From contig SRSI01000057.1 of NCBI GenBank assembly GCA_005656395.1, forward strand, positions 62,001-126,000: DNA of 64,000 nt, written 5' to 3'. Positions within the stretch are counted from its first letter, which is position 1; every line of letters starts with the position of its first letter. Positions 36,601 to 49,060 of the stretch are shown here, piece after piece. Source of the stretch: Strongyloides papillosus (Eukaryota; Nematoda; Chromadorea; Rhabditida; Strongyloididae). Under the pieces are notes generated by a model. That model saw only the letters and a program-made list of their open reading frames with translations. It was not told the DNA's origin and made no database searches. The position numbers and the translations under genes are program-made.

Positions 36601-39600
36601 AAGTCTCTTTTTTCTTAGTTTAGTATCAATGAAACTTTCTTTCTATATAAGTTTCCGAACTTAATCGTAACAAATACGTGTATCCCGTATTTTAGTATGT
36701 CAGAACCTATTGCCATATAATTACTTTTTTTTTATACTAGCATTTTTGTTTCTACTTATTTTCCGTTCTTAAATATGAGATTTAATATGGCTATAGATAT
36801 TTTTTTTACACCTGTAACATGTGTAACATTGATCTCTTCATCATCATGAATATTTATATAAAGTTCTTTAGTAGCTCTTCTACTTATCATAGACATATTC
36901 TCACCTGTTTCAACAAAGCCTCAAGAAATTTTTTTTATCAGACACAACCGTTATTAGAATAAGAATAAATGGTCCTTCATGAAGTTTACAATTTTTGTTA
37001 GGAGAATATGATTTCATATTATTTGACTTACTAACAAAATAATTATGTCATTTACTACTAAGTTACGAGTTTTCTACACAATTTGATTCCTGATAATTAA
37101 TTTGCTAGAGTGATATATCTTTATTCTTATCACTATACAATATGTTGATGCTAGCAAAGGAAGAGTTTTTTTTAGTAATTTATGATATGTTTCCTTTCGT
37201 TCGTTGAAATTTGCAAAGTGCTTTGTTTATCATTATTCTCCCAATGTTCTCTTATATTGCGAACAGGCAAAAGTAGAAAATATTTTAATTTCTCTCTGCC
37301 TCTGAGACAATTACAAAAATTCAAACTTTTTTTAATTGGAATTGAAATTTCTAAAAAAGAGATTATTTTTTGTTTCCTTGATTGTTATTAATATATCTGA
37401 TCTGTTTGTTTTTGATGACTTTTTTTAACAAAAGTGAGTAGCTAGCTCTTATAGAAATTTTTTCATTTTAAGTTATACAAGATCTTTGTCTAAACACTAT
37501 TTCTTTACCAATATCGAATTTCTTTTTTAGTGGAATTAATATACACCCTACAAGTATTATCATGATGATTATCGTATTTGTGGTAGCTACAGGGTAATGT
37601 TATATGATATGCAGTTTAGAAGCACTTGTGTAACGTCGACACATTTCATTCGTAAATATACCAATATTCATTTTCTTACTACGTAACGTAAATTATTGTT
37701 CTTCAGCTGCACACACTAATAAAAATCAATTTTTAGCATCTAACTTACTTAATTTTATACCATGAAAACTGAATACATTTTTATTTCTGTCATCAGGTAA
37801 TAGCAGAGTTATTCTATAGCTTTTAAACTTCTACTAGAAAAATGACTACTTTCATACAATATTTATCATCTTTGTGTTTAGGTTAGTTTTCATAACGTAG
37901 CTTTGTATTCTTTTATCAATCTTTAAACTTGACTATTGTCCATAACTGATTTCATCGTGTTTTTCTCATCTGCTACATTTTTAGCTTCGTTAATTTCTAA
38001 CGGCTTTTTCTTGACTACTATTAAAGATTTGCCGAGTAAAATAAGTATTTTTGATAATGTTGTAATCACTTAGCGTTCACATTTCAATTTCATTTTGACA
38101 ATATTTTTTATATTTGAATTTCTTTCTTAATTCACCGTATCATAGTTACAATTTTTACCTATTATCGGCTTGATAATGATTTTGTCTAATTATAACGCCA
38201 TATTAGATGTTTTTCTTTTGAAATAAGAAAATAATAAGAGAAATTAAACAAGCGAGCTCTCACTAAGTTGACTTTTTCAAAAGTGGTAGTATATTTTATT
38301 TACATGCATTTTTAGACGTCAGATTACGATAGTAAGATAGAACAATAAAATTAAAGTTTTTTTTTAAATATTATCGTGTTTTTATAGTGTAGCGGATTTA
38401 GAATAACACGAGATTTAGGGTATGTTTTTATTAAAGTAAAGAAAATTTAAAATACAATATATGTAGTATGTTTATTTTCTATAAAGTCATATTTCTCAAA
38501 AGTACCAACTCAACTCTGGCAATTTTGAGGATAACTGCTCTTTATATAACCAGAAGTGGGCGGTTGATAATTGATAAAAATTCTTCATTTGATTTTGGTG
38601 TAAGACATAAAGTCCAGTGATAAAAAGTTCTCAACTAAGATAGACATTATGAAGGCAAAGTTTTGTTACTATTATCATGAAATTCCAACAAACGACTATT
38701 GAGAATTCGAGCATTACTAGGCATTACTGAGCGACACATTTTCGTAAATAAAAATTTAATTTATTTGTTTGCATTAAAAATTTCTTCTGCAACGAATGAA
38801 GAGTTGAATTGGATTTCTTATTAAGTGTTACCTCACTGTATGGACCAATTGATAATATAAAGAATGATAGTTTCCTTTTTCGTTGTTTTGTATTTCACTA
38901 ATATAATTAAAATTTCACATTGGCTTTTCAAAATCATTGAGTTCATCAATTAAATTAACTTTATATTTTATTTTTTTCTTTTTCTGAGAAAGTTTAAATT
39001 AACTAGATGAGATATAACAACTTCTAGTAACACTATTTATTTGAGATTATTTCACTATCGTAAAGATAGCAAATCATATCTGGACAGTTAAAATTAGTTT
39101 CTTTTCTAATAGAAAGGAAGCATTTTTGAAAATCGACAAACTTTCAGATTTGAAAGTCACAGTTGCTTTATTAAATTAAAGAAAATGTTGTAACCTAAAT
39201 TTTTTAGCTAATTTTACTAGTAAATGATAATTTACTATAAATTGCGTTCTTTGCACATTGTAACTACGTTGTTACTATTTTTTAATTGTGCACAACGTCT
39301 CAAGATCTTTTCAGATTAGTGTTGTATCTTGTAAAATGTCATTTAGTATTAAAGAAGAGTACTTTTTTTCTATGCGGTAAGTGTTCTTAAATATTAAGGA
39401 GTAAGGCTAAGATTTGATTTCTGGTAAATCAGTGTTTTCACTTAATATCACACTTGCGGGAATTTCATTGATTTTGTTTAATATTTCTTTTTGATATCTA
39501 AATCATTTTTCTTAATTTTAGAAATCAATTTTTTAACAATTTCATTAAAAAAAATTTTTTGAATTCATATAATCTACTACTTGTTTGGTATTAATTCTTA

Positions 39601-40068
39601 AAGTAACTATATCCTTAGTGAGATTTTTACATTTACTTCTTATTTCATTATGATTTTCTCCCATGCATCATTATATAAATGTTTCATTTTGAGATTTATT
39701 CACAATTTTATCATGCTTATCTTATCTCTAAACTTTACATTTACTAACATTAAAGATAATCAAAATTCTAAACTTATTTGGTTCAGTTAACGTGCCATCA
39801 TTTTTTCTTCTTTTAAACATGAACACATTAATTTACAATTGTTAATAAACATTAGATGGTTTCCTCGCATATTCAGTTTTTTGTGTAATATTTTTCATTT
39901 TTTTCTTTCTTAACTAATAGTAAAAAAATAATTGATGAGATTTTTGTAAAGACTAATAGTGACCGTGAACACCTGAATCAAACCATTTAGAATTGGGTAT
40001 TTCAACTATTTATTCACTTTTTCTGTCAACTTTAAGAATCGTATTCCATGTTTCTGTAATTTTTACTA
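36601..40068. other. Unassigned degenerate stretch
   Basis: Many short broken frames, mostly on the minus strand, probably gag/protease remains of the element whose reverse transcriptase lies to the left. A TATA-like segment (CTCTTTATATAACCAG at about 38540) with GC above background could be LTR-derived. I cannot place any domain with confidence. Confidence 0.3.
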
Positions 40069-40550
40069 CACTGAGAAAAATTTTGCGGATAGGGAACGCA
40101 AACATTTGCGGTTTATAATCAGAAATGGTAAACCGCAAAATTTTTGCAACCGCAAAATTATTCTGAACGCAGTAAAATTATGTTTTCTTCTACCACGACA
40201 TTTACAACTGTTAATAATTTTTCGGTAAAAGATACCACATTTATTTACGATGTATGCTTTTTGATCAAATGTAGAAAGAAACAAATAGTTATTATTATAA
40301 AAAACATTATTTAAATGTTTATTAAACATATTTTACTCTTTTCTAAAATTTTAAAAAATTTAAAATTTCTTTAATTGATAAATAATAACTTCAACGATAA
40401 TATGAATATTTATTTTATTAATAAAATTAAATACATTTTATTTATAAACAAGATATCTGCAAAAATTTGAATTTGAATAGGTCAAATTTTCTATCAACCC
40501 AAAAAGTTTTTGCAACCCCAAAGAGTCGCACAAAAAATTTTTCTCAATGT
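40069..40550. mobile_element. MITE, TA-target family, long copy
   Basis: Ends TA-CACTGAGAAAAATTTTGCGG and AAATTTTTCTCAATG are inverted repeats. CCGCAAA/TTTGCGG motifs are scattered through the interior. It shares its ends with the short copy at 42358. Non-coding. Confidence 0.65.
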
Positions 40551-40974
40551 TTAAAAAAACAAAACAAGATATATAGTTAAACTATTTTTAATTGGCGTAA
40601 GAAAAGATCTGTAGCAAAGGTCCTACACAAAGTTAACGTAGACTTTATTGAGTAAAAAAACTAGAACTAAAATTATAACAATTAATTATAAAAATAGTGA
40701 TATAAAAAATGAATAAAAAGAATTATAAAAATGATTTAAAATGAATAAATAAATTAAATTTAATTTATGGGATTTTCCATGATCATTATCTTAAAACGAT
40801 CTGAGGTTTGGCGTGCTCTGAGTATCATTTTTTTTTGGTTGTGTTCTTTGGAGTACTAATTCTTACTTATATTAAAGAAAATCTATTAATAAAATAAAGA
40901 AGGGGAAAGGGAAAGTTACAACATAATATAAATTAGAATAATCATATAATTAATTAGAGAGTTACTATTAGTTT
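40551..40974. other. Spacer left of the RPA1-like pseudogene
   Basis: AT-rich, with no gene seen. Confidence 0.35.
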
Positions 40975-42356
40975 ATAGAACGTGACGATCAATGCTGATT
41001 ATTGTCCATCTATGATTCTTAGCGGGTTTAGAGCTTATTTTAAAGATGTATGTCCCATTTCTTGCAACTCCAAGAATATCTTCGAACAACCCTTGTCTTG
41101 CAATAATTTCATCGGCTGACTGTCTAAGAAAATTTTTTGTTGCAAAGTTGCGCGAGTAAACCTATTGTCTGCCGGATTCATCAATAAATTCAAAGTTAAC
41201 GAAAAAGACATACGTAAAGTTAGGAGAATCGGCTTTGCACTTGGAGCAGTAATATGAATTGTTGTTTGTCTGCCTTACTCTAGTTTTGAAACATCCTTAA
41301 TTTAAGCAAGTCTTGTAGTATATGTCGTTGTCAATTTGCCCGATTCTCCCAACGACATTGAAGATGTCCTCTGATTCCTTGTTGCTTGCTTGTCTTCCAA
41401 ATGCCTCTCGAATTGAAATTGTCTTCACTTCCAGTTTTCCAACCGCGTTTCGGAGGTTTCTGATAGTCTCAGCAAGTGAAGTGAATGGTGGTCGTCCAAG
41501 GTACTGTTCTACCTTGACGTTGTCGTTTACCAGGGTTTCAAAATAGTGCCCTGTTACATTGAATTTCTGCTTTGCTTCACAGATTGATGACCCTGGGCCA
41601 CTAAATATGTAAAATGAATTTTCTTGAATTTGATTGAAGACTCCTGGCCTGGTATCCTTGAAACACTCGGAGGATATTGTGGCACCATTCTCATCCGTAA
41701 CATAAAAATTAAATATTTTACTTGGTTCTCTTGGCGTTGATACATTTTTTGTTTCGGTTTTTTTTTATGAGGTAGCCGAATGTTTTCAATCTAAGCATCT
41801 GTGAATTAAGAGATGATACAGTAACAAAATTGGTCAAATCGTCAAATCGAAGCGCATTATTTCTTGGTTCTTCGGGTATGTTAACAATCATTTCTACATT
41901 TCTAAGATTTTGAATAGCTGGTGCATCAGTAATAGTCCTTGTGGTGGTGATAGGTAGTTCAATGCACAAGGTGTATGCTGTTCCAATACTTAGAGCTGAA
42001 AATTGTTCAGTTCTTGAAGATCCTGGTAATTTGAGGGTTGACAGGTGATTATCCTAGAGTTATTAGAGTTTGGGGTAACTCAACAGCAAGTGCCTAGTTA
42101 GACACTATCTCAACAATTGAAGTTTTTGTTGTTTCAATAGTCAAATTGGAGAAATTTCTGATTCTTTGACTTTTAACTCTAGCTAAATTATTTCTCAGTC
42201 ATTCTATCTCACCATGCCAAGTCAATTTCCACCATCAAATTAACATTTCTTTCGATTACTTCAAAATCTTTGACAACCAATGTAATCTTTTTTCCACTGG
42301 GTACCTCACTAGCACGAAATTCAAGTAATTTAATCATAGGATTCAACTTCCCAGTA
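40975..42356 (-). pseudogene. RPA1-like single-strand DNA-binding protein, broken
   Basis: Minus-strand pieces follow the order of replication protein A large subunit. There is an N-terminal OB end (RASEVPSGKKITLVVKDFEV, about 42310-42250); a DNA-binding domain A-like piece (FNFYVTDENGATISSECFKD and SKAEIQ/KFNVTGHYFETL, about 41700-41540); and a domain C-like zinc ribbon (YYKTCLN, then YYCSKCKADSPNFTYVFF), with the following VYSRNFATKNFLRQSADEI, about 41330-41100. The usual domain B between A and C is not found. Stops and frameshifts are present, yet the sequence is less decayed and less AT-rich than its surroundings. It could be a retropseudogene of host RPA1 or cargo of a Helitron-like element, since some Helitrons carry RPA genes; no Rep/helicase was seen. 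Confidence 0.6.
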
Positions 42357-42357
42357 T

Positions 42358-42518
42358 ACTGAGAAAAAGTTTGCGGCTAGCAACCGCAAATCACTACAAT
42401 GTTGTTGTAAAATTAGATACTTTTTATTTATAAGTAAAATATCCACACAAATATCAATTTAAATAAGTAGAAATTTCTATCAACCGCAAAAATCCGCACA
42501 ATATATTTTTCCCAGTGT
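42358..42518. mobile_element. MITE, TA-target family, short copy
   Basis: Ends CTGAGAAAAAGTTTGCGG and CCGCACAATATATTTTTCCCAG form inverted repeats matching the copy at 40069. About 160 bp, flanked by TA-like dinucleotides. It abuts the 5' end of the RPA1-like pseudogene. Confidence 0.65.
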
Positions 42519-44399
42519 ATTTACAAACAATGAATAAAGGTTGTCTGGCAAATTTGAGTATCTTATTAACGTCTTATAATATTATGCACTAGTAAATCGT
42601 ATACTTCGCTGAAATCTAACTAGCATACTGTTACGTTTAGATAATACCTATAGAATATTTTATCAGTTACTAAATCTTCAGTACATCACCAAACATCTGG
42701 AAAATTAGCTAATTTATCTTGCAATACTTTAATTGTATTTTTGATACGATCTAAAATATAACTTGATATAACTTTATTCAGCAATTTTTATCTTATATTT
42801 ATTGTTGAAATTTTTCTATAAAAATTTGGACCAGATTTCGGTGACTTTTTTCGCAGAGTAGTCACGTATAAGTTGAATTATCAACACTAGATGAATTATT
42901 CCATATATTGAGAAAGATTTATTATCTATTGGACTAAACATTTTCTTTCACCTGGAAAAATATTAGAAATACAGGCATACAGATTGTTAGGTACACATGT
43001 TTTCTATAGGTTACTTATTTTTATTGCATCATCTACTTTCTTTGAAATTTTTATTTCATAAATTTCCATTTTTCTATTTTCTAATTGTTGAGAAAATGTA
43101 TTTTTTCATTCATCTTTAAGAAACCACTTGTTACTTTTTAACCATTCGCAACCATTTATCACTTTTTTAGGTTCAGCTAATGTATTAAAATAGTCATAAG
43201 TAACATCTGGGTCAAGTTCGGATTTTTTCTTTTCGCTTTTAAACCTTCTAATAACCTTTATAGTTGGTGTTATTTTAATGTAACAGAAAATTATTTAAGT
43301 TATTTTGATGGTGTTTCCTTCCAGTAGATTAATAAATACCTTTATTCAACAAACCAATAAAACTATAATAAATGGCCAACTAGGGAAAATGTTATAACTA
43401 AAAATTTTGTATTTATTTATTATAACTCAACAATCTCTTAATAAACCCTAGAGATTCCTTACTCAAGCTTAAACACCCTTAGTTGGTCTAAAATATAAAA
43501 TAATTATTACAAAATATCAAACACATCTTAAAATTATATAGTTAAAAATTAAAATAACTTGTTATGTAAGATTATAAAAGTCTTAATTCATTTTTCCAAA
43601 CTCATCCATATTTCTCTATTGTTTTCAAACAACAAAAGAATTTCGTAACGAAAACAAATTTAAACTCTATTAATTTACTAACTTCGTAAGTGACTATTTT
43701 ACTATAGATTCATTTCTTACTTCACGTTTTGTTAGAATTCTTTAGTTTTATGTTCTTAAACAATTAACAAAGCATTTTTATATGTATCAATTTTTTTCCT
43801 TTCTAGATAAATTTAGCTAGATTTAGATTTTTGGAATTTTTGTTTTGCGTTCCTCAATTTTCCATAAGATCTTATTGGTCGATTTCTCTTCAACTACTAA
43901 ATCTACGAGGAAATAGTAGCATCTAAAACCGTAATTTTAGTACGTATTTTAAGTTTCCTTGATATCTTATGTTTACTCCTTAAAACACTTATAGCTTTAA
44001 AAAGTCTCTTTTTAGAACCTCTCTAAAAATTATTAGACGTGTGGCTCCATCAACATAATTTGAAAACTCGACTATATTTTTCTTTCTAATTCTTATAATA
44101 GTTAAGTTATATTTGCAGCAAGTACTTCTTACCACAATTAGAACTTTATATTTCTTTCGCGCACCAAAAAGTCTACAACTTGTGGAGAAATTATAGCGAA
44201 TGTAAATACAATCTCCACGACGTGGAATTTTTTTATGTTGATAAACAACTTCATGAAGTCACTTCCTATTGTGAACCAAAATTCGTATACTAAATGTACT
44301 TGTGAATCACAATAAGTACTAATTTCTGTATATCATGTATTGTAGACGACAATAGACATACTGCTTCTGCTCTTTCTAAAGGTATAAAAATTAGGCTTT
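42519..44399. other. Unassigned degenerate stretch
   Basis: Short broken frames only. No motif, repeat or RNA recognised. Confidence 0.3.
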
Positions 44400-45200
44400 A
44401 ATTTTCTACAAAATTTTAATATTATTTAGGCAGAGTTAATTTTTTCTTTTCTTTCTTATTTAAAAAGCTGTTGTGTCATATATACTTAACACTGTCATTA
44501 TCACAGTTAGACTTTAAATTGTTGACTAGTTCATTTGCTGTGAGAATAACTACGGTCACAAGACGTGGCTCAGCAACGATATTCGACGATATTGTAAAAC
44601 TTATTTGTATTGAAGTGTTGATTTTCAAACGCAGCACTATCAATATGTAATTGAAGACCGATATTAAAACCTTTGTGACCTTCAGCATTAACAAATTTTT
44701 TAAAAAGTGCTCCAGATAGTTCATAAACTATTGTTGGACTGTTTTATTGGTAAATAGCGTAGCTAAGAATTTCCTTAGTATTCTGGAAAACAGTATTTTT
44801 TAATGTTGAAATCACATCGGATACTACTACTTTGCTATTAAAGATTTCAGAAATAGTATAATTACTATCAGTAATATATTGAGAAGCTAAGTCATGTAAA
44901 TATCTTCATGATGCTGCAGTAGTACGGCGTACTTCAATTCTATCAGGAGAAGCATCTAAGAAAAGTTTAGATAATCTCATTAACATTATTAGATAGGAAA
45001 CCTTGCAACTTTATTTCAAACATCTTCTTAGAGTACTCTTTCTTTGACATTCGTAAATTGTCAAATAGCAAAGTTAGGTAACTCGAAACATAATTTTCAA
45101 GTTCGCCTTCTTTTACTGTCATTATTTCTCTTTTAAAAGTTTCACTAGCTTTATTTCTTTTGAATAATCAGCAAAATCTTGTGCGTTTGAAAAATTGTTT
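44400..45200 (-). pseudogene. Inverted homologue of the segment at 34.2-34.8 kb
   Basis: Minus-strand translation gives GELENYVSSYLTLLFDNLRM, then FEIKLQGFLSNNVNEII, TTAAS-RYLHDLASQYITD, VVVSDVISTLKNTVFQNTKE and GHKGFNIGLQLHIDSAAFEN, with a few stops and shifts. The alignment to 34380-34760 covers both protein and DNA. The composition looks like a real, mostly helical protein. Family not recognised. It is better preserved than its partner. Confidence 0.45.
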
Positions 45201-45998
45201 CAAGACTCTTAATTATTTAATTCGCTATTAATATTTTCTAAAATTTTACTGTAAATTGTAAAAAAAATGTTAATTACTATCTCTGATTTTTCAATTTTTT
45301 GTTTTTTGAACCTTCTTGAGCTTCCTATTGTTATGTGCTTTTTTGACTCTTTTTAGGATAGAATGTTACTACAAAATTTAATAAATTATAATTGTAAATT
45401 TCGTCAGGAGATTAATGAAGATTTTGTCGGATATAAACTAGTGGGTAAATAAAAAACGTGACAATATGGGTTAAAGAATAAAAAAACATCATTTTAGTGC
45501 CTATTTATATTTTATTTTTTTTAGGAACTTAGTTTCTTACCATCCTGTTAGTTGAAGCTCTTAGTACATTTTAATTGCTCTCTCATATTGGATCCACATT
45601 GGATCATGTACCTCATCATTCGGTGAAACGAGAAGATAACTTGGGTCTGTATCCAGTATGGTGTATGATCCAGAATTTCTTTAATGCTTCTCATCTACAA
45701 TTCTTTCATAAGATACCATTATTTTCAGTCCTGGTTTCCGGTTATGCTAGGGAAACATGACTTTTGCTAAAGGATCATTCGTTGTGTTTCCATGGGTTGT
45801 GCAGCGATAAGTATATATATAATCAAGTCATTTAGAAAGAATCTTTTATTATAGAGTAATAACAATTAACAATATACTGGGGAAATTATCATAGAATTAT
45901 AACAATATCTGTAATTCTTTAAGTTTCTTCATTTTTATATTTTCATGTGCTTACGGGGGCGTTAAGCGTCGCTTCTATCTGATCTTTCTTTCAGATAT
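45201..45998. other. Unassigned degenerate stretch left of the integrase relic
   Basis: Minus-strand fragments may continue the integrase C-terminus (for example RILDHTPYWIQTQVIFSFHR, about 45660-45600). No firm assignment. Confidence 0.3.
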
Positions 45999-46340
45999 TC
46001 ATAGTATGTTAGAAATTTTTTTCTTTTGTGTTACATACACATTTATATACGTATATATATATAAACTTCCTTTACGATACTTCGCATTTTTAATGTTGGT
46101 ACTGAACTTGTCATATGGCGTTAGTTCATTTATATTCCGTACACTGTTTAAAGCCTGTGCAATATTGTTAATAAGTAAAGGCCATTTCTTCCTTTCGGCC
46201 AACTTAATTTTATCTATTGTCTCCTTTCTACTACTATTATATCCAGCGATAGCAGCTCTAATAGCCATAAGCCTCAAGCCAGAATTTTTAGCAGACAATA
46301 AAACTACTGAGCTAGAACGAAAACTGGATCCATAATATAT
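45999..46340 (-). pseudogene. Integrase fragment of a gypsy-type element
   Basis: A 99-codon minus-strand frame contains KKWPLLINNIAQALNSVRN, followed by ELTPYDKFSTNIKNAKYRK. This is the typical region after the integrase catalytic Glu (WP...I..ALN......TPY). The catalytic core upstream is not convincingly preserved. The overlapping open frame on the plus strand is a hydrophobic shadow. Confidence 0.5.
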
Positions 46341-48429
46341 TACTCAATTTGTACGAAATCGTTAACAGTAACTTCAAATTTATAGTTGGTGATAGTGTAA
46401 GCATTGTCAATAAGTTAAAGAGACATACCAGGTCCTTCGAATGTGTAAAAGCATATGCGTTCTATCTCATCATAAACTTCAGGATGTGTATCAACAAAAC
46501 ACTTGAATGCTATTGTACTTTCTTCTTTGTCAGAGTGTTTCTATCATAACTAAGGGTTCCTCCAATCTATTAAAATGAGCTAAAATTTCTCCCAACCCTG
46601 GTGGTAGTGAATCTTAATCGTTTAGTTTTCTTTTTTCGTGTGAAGTTAAAGGTGAGTGTTTAGTTCTCGGTTTTTTTTAAAAGCAATTACGTTTGCTTTT
46701 AATTTTGGTGATTTAGAATGATGAGATTGAGCAGTGTTCCAGTTGAACTCGTTTTTATCTTTAGTACGTCTAGTAACTTAGTTGGTGCCATTCCAGTATT
46801 AATGAACGAAATTTGCGAGTAACGTTATCTACTTTCGTTAGTTAACTCCGGTTTTTTAAGTTTAATAGGAAATATTAAAAAATTATTAAAAAACGACGTC
46901 TTGTCAGGACTTAAAAGAAATGAAATAATGGAATAGTTTATTTTATTATCATACGTAAGTGTAAAATTAACAATATTTAGAATAATTAGATATATAAACA
47001 CATTTATACATTTAGATGGACTAACACTTAATCAATAACTTCTTTCTTTAGTAGTCTCACTGATAATCTTATAACAGATTCAGCTACAGTAAATTTCAGT
47101 AAATCAATGTGCTTATTTATATTCTTAGTATCTTTTTTAACTCGTAATTTGAATTTTTAAATTCAACTAGCGTATCAACTAGAAAAAGTATAAACGTGAC
47201 TCGACAACGTTTCTGAGTTTTCAATATATCTATCAATTTTTCTCTCTGTGAATAACAAAAAATTATTAGTGTTAATTTCAACTTCTTAAATATGTGCATA
47301 TTTAATTTTTTTATTAATATTGCATTTTTAAATTATGTAGAGCTAGAATTTATATTTCGATAATGTAAGTATGCTTTTTTGATTTTCACTTTCTTTTAGT
47401 GTAAGAAGGATATCTAATTGATTATGGTAAATTTTTTATCATGTAGGAATTTATAACCACACCTAGTCTTTGCAAAATCATTTTCATCGTTCTCTTTCAA
47501 AACTTCTCTAGGTATTTCCATATAATTTGTGACATTATCAAATGCATCTTTAAATTTTAGAGCTATAAACAAATCGGGCTGAACTTTAGCATTACTGTCA
47601 TTAGACACACCGTATAGGAATTAGATACAAAAATTCTGCGAAATTAATTCATTAACACAATTTCTTAAGTTTAATAATTAACCAAAAGTTATCTAGCGGA
47701 TCTTTAGTTTTTAAAAAATGTATTGACACCGCTTCCATTTATTTTTCTGAGCAAAAAAAAAGTCAATTTTAAAAGTTCTTTTTTAGTTTGAAAAAATGAA
47801 TTCGAAAGTATTTTTAAAATTTTTAGGGAATAATTTATTTTTCATTCAAATATGCTTTTCTTATATAAAAACTCATTTTTACAATATTTAATGCTTTAAA
47901 GAGTTAAACAAAGAGGTGCCACCAATTTTAAAAAATCTAATTTTTTTTAAATATGCTAAATTTAGTAAAAACATCATTAGCTATTATATGCACTTATAAA
48001 TATGCATATTAAGTAAATTAATTTCAATTAAAATTCAAAATTTTAATGCGTCCACAATTCTAAAGGAGATCCGCAAATCGGCTACATTTTCAAGATACGT
48101 ATTGATATTTTCGAAATTAGAATTCTCAAACTTATCTTGAATTTCCTACAATATAGCTTCTTTTGCTGTTGTCTTTAGGCTTTTTTCTCTAAATGTAAAT
48201 TCATTTTTTTAAGTGGTTTATATAAATGCATTTTATGTCTCGCATCTTCTACAAATTTGCGACAAAGTATCGTTGCAATTCAAACAGTTGCCTTCGTTGT
48301 TTACTAAAAGCATAAGTATTTGGCTTTTTTTTTGCTTCTGAACTATTAGCGTTTCTAATTGTTTTTCTAAATTTTAAAACTTTGCACAATGGCTATTACA
48401 ATATGTAGGAAATTGATTTTAAATAGTTG
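46341..48429. other. Degenerate retroelement remains
   Basis: The minus strand around 48290-48240 gives a Cys-rich piece (CLNCNDTLSQICRRCET) that could be gag-derived and lies just inside the LTR fragment at 48.43 kb. An open piece at 47414-47608 (minus; EIPREVLKENDENDFAKTRC) is unidentified. The rest holds no recognisable feature. Confidence 0.3.
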
Positions 48430-48620
48430 ATATTTTGTTTTAACTTTTTGGCTATCTTGAATCAAATGAACTTAAAATATCTATATTTTCTACCTTTTCT
48501 CGCCAAAACTTTTTCTTTTCTTAAGTCTGAGTTTAACAGAACTTCTTAGATATGGCTACTTAGTTTAGACAACATTTTTAATGAAATTATAGTTAAATTT
48601 TATTTATTATAGGTGTTTCT
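48430..48620 (-). repeat. Partial LTR of the 10.65 kb element family
   Basis: It matches the 3' two-thirds of the LTR at 52430-52715: CTTAAGTCTGAGTTTAACAG, then TATGGCTACTTAGTTTAGAC. Similarity continues for ~60 bp past the presumed LTR end (TTTGCACAATGGCTATTAC against TTTGCACAATGACTATCAC), so both copies keep the start of the internal region. Confidence 0.55.
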
Positions 48621-49060
48621 TCCTGAAGATTCAAAATACAAACAATAAAATATCATAATTACTCTATAAAGATACTTATTTACTTATACAATAAAATCCT
48701 ATGAGATCTTATGAGTTTAGAAATTAAGTTATCTCCTATAATTAGAAATTGTTAAATTTATCCATTTTAACAAAATAAAATAACAACTATATAAAACTTT
48801 TTATTTTTAAAACTAAATTAACATCGATAAAAAGCATTCTTTTATAGTCGCAAAGTCATTAGAATTGTCATCGAAATTGTCATTCACAACAGAAATAAAT
48901 TAGAATAACTATAAATCTAATGTTTTGATGACATATCGTTGTTATGTTAAAATTTGTGTATGAAATATATTAAAATTGACACAATTTATATAATTTCCAT
49001 TGTAATCAAATTTTATTTTGGTGACAGCCGCGTCGCCAACTCCTTCCTCCCTTGGAGATT
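48621..49060. other. Spacer
   Basis: AT-rich. At 49020-49055 the minus strand shows a purine-rich GGGAGGAAGGAG followed by a GC-rich GGCGACGCGGCTGTCACC, which could be the polypurine tract and LTR start of the element whose pol lies at 49.1-50.8 kb. Confidence 0.35.

Noticed and set aside
41322..41546. Plus-strand open frame in the RPA1-like region
   Set aside because: Antisense of the RPA1-like pseudogene.
33000..46000. A Maverick/Polinton-type giant element
   Set aside because: No protein-primed DNA polymerase, capsid, or packaging ATPase motif seen; the integrase and reverse transcriptase pieces are gypsy-type.
46006..46335. Hydrophobic plus-strand frame that looks like a membrane protein
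   Set aside because: Antisense of the integrase fragment, which has a specific motif match.
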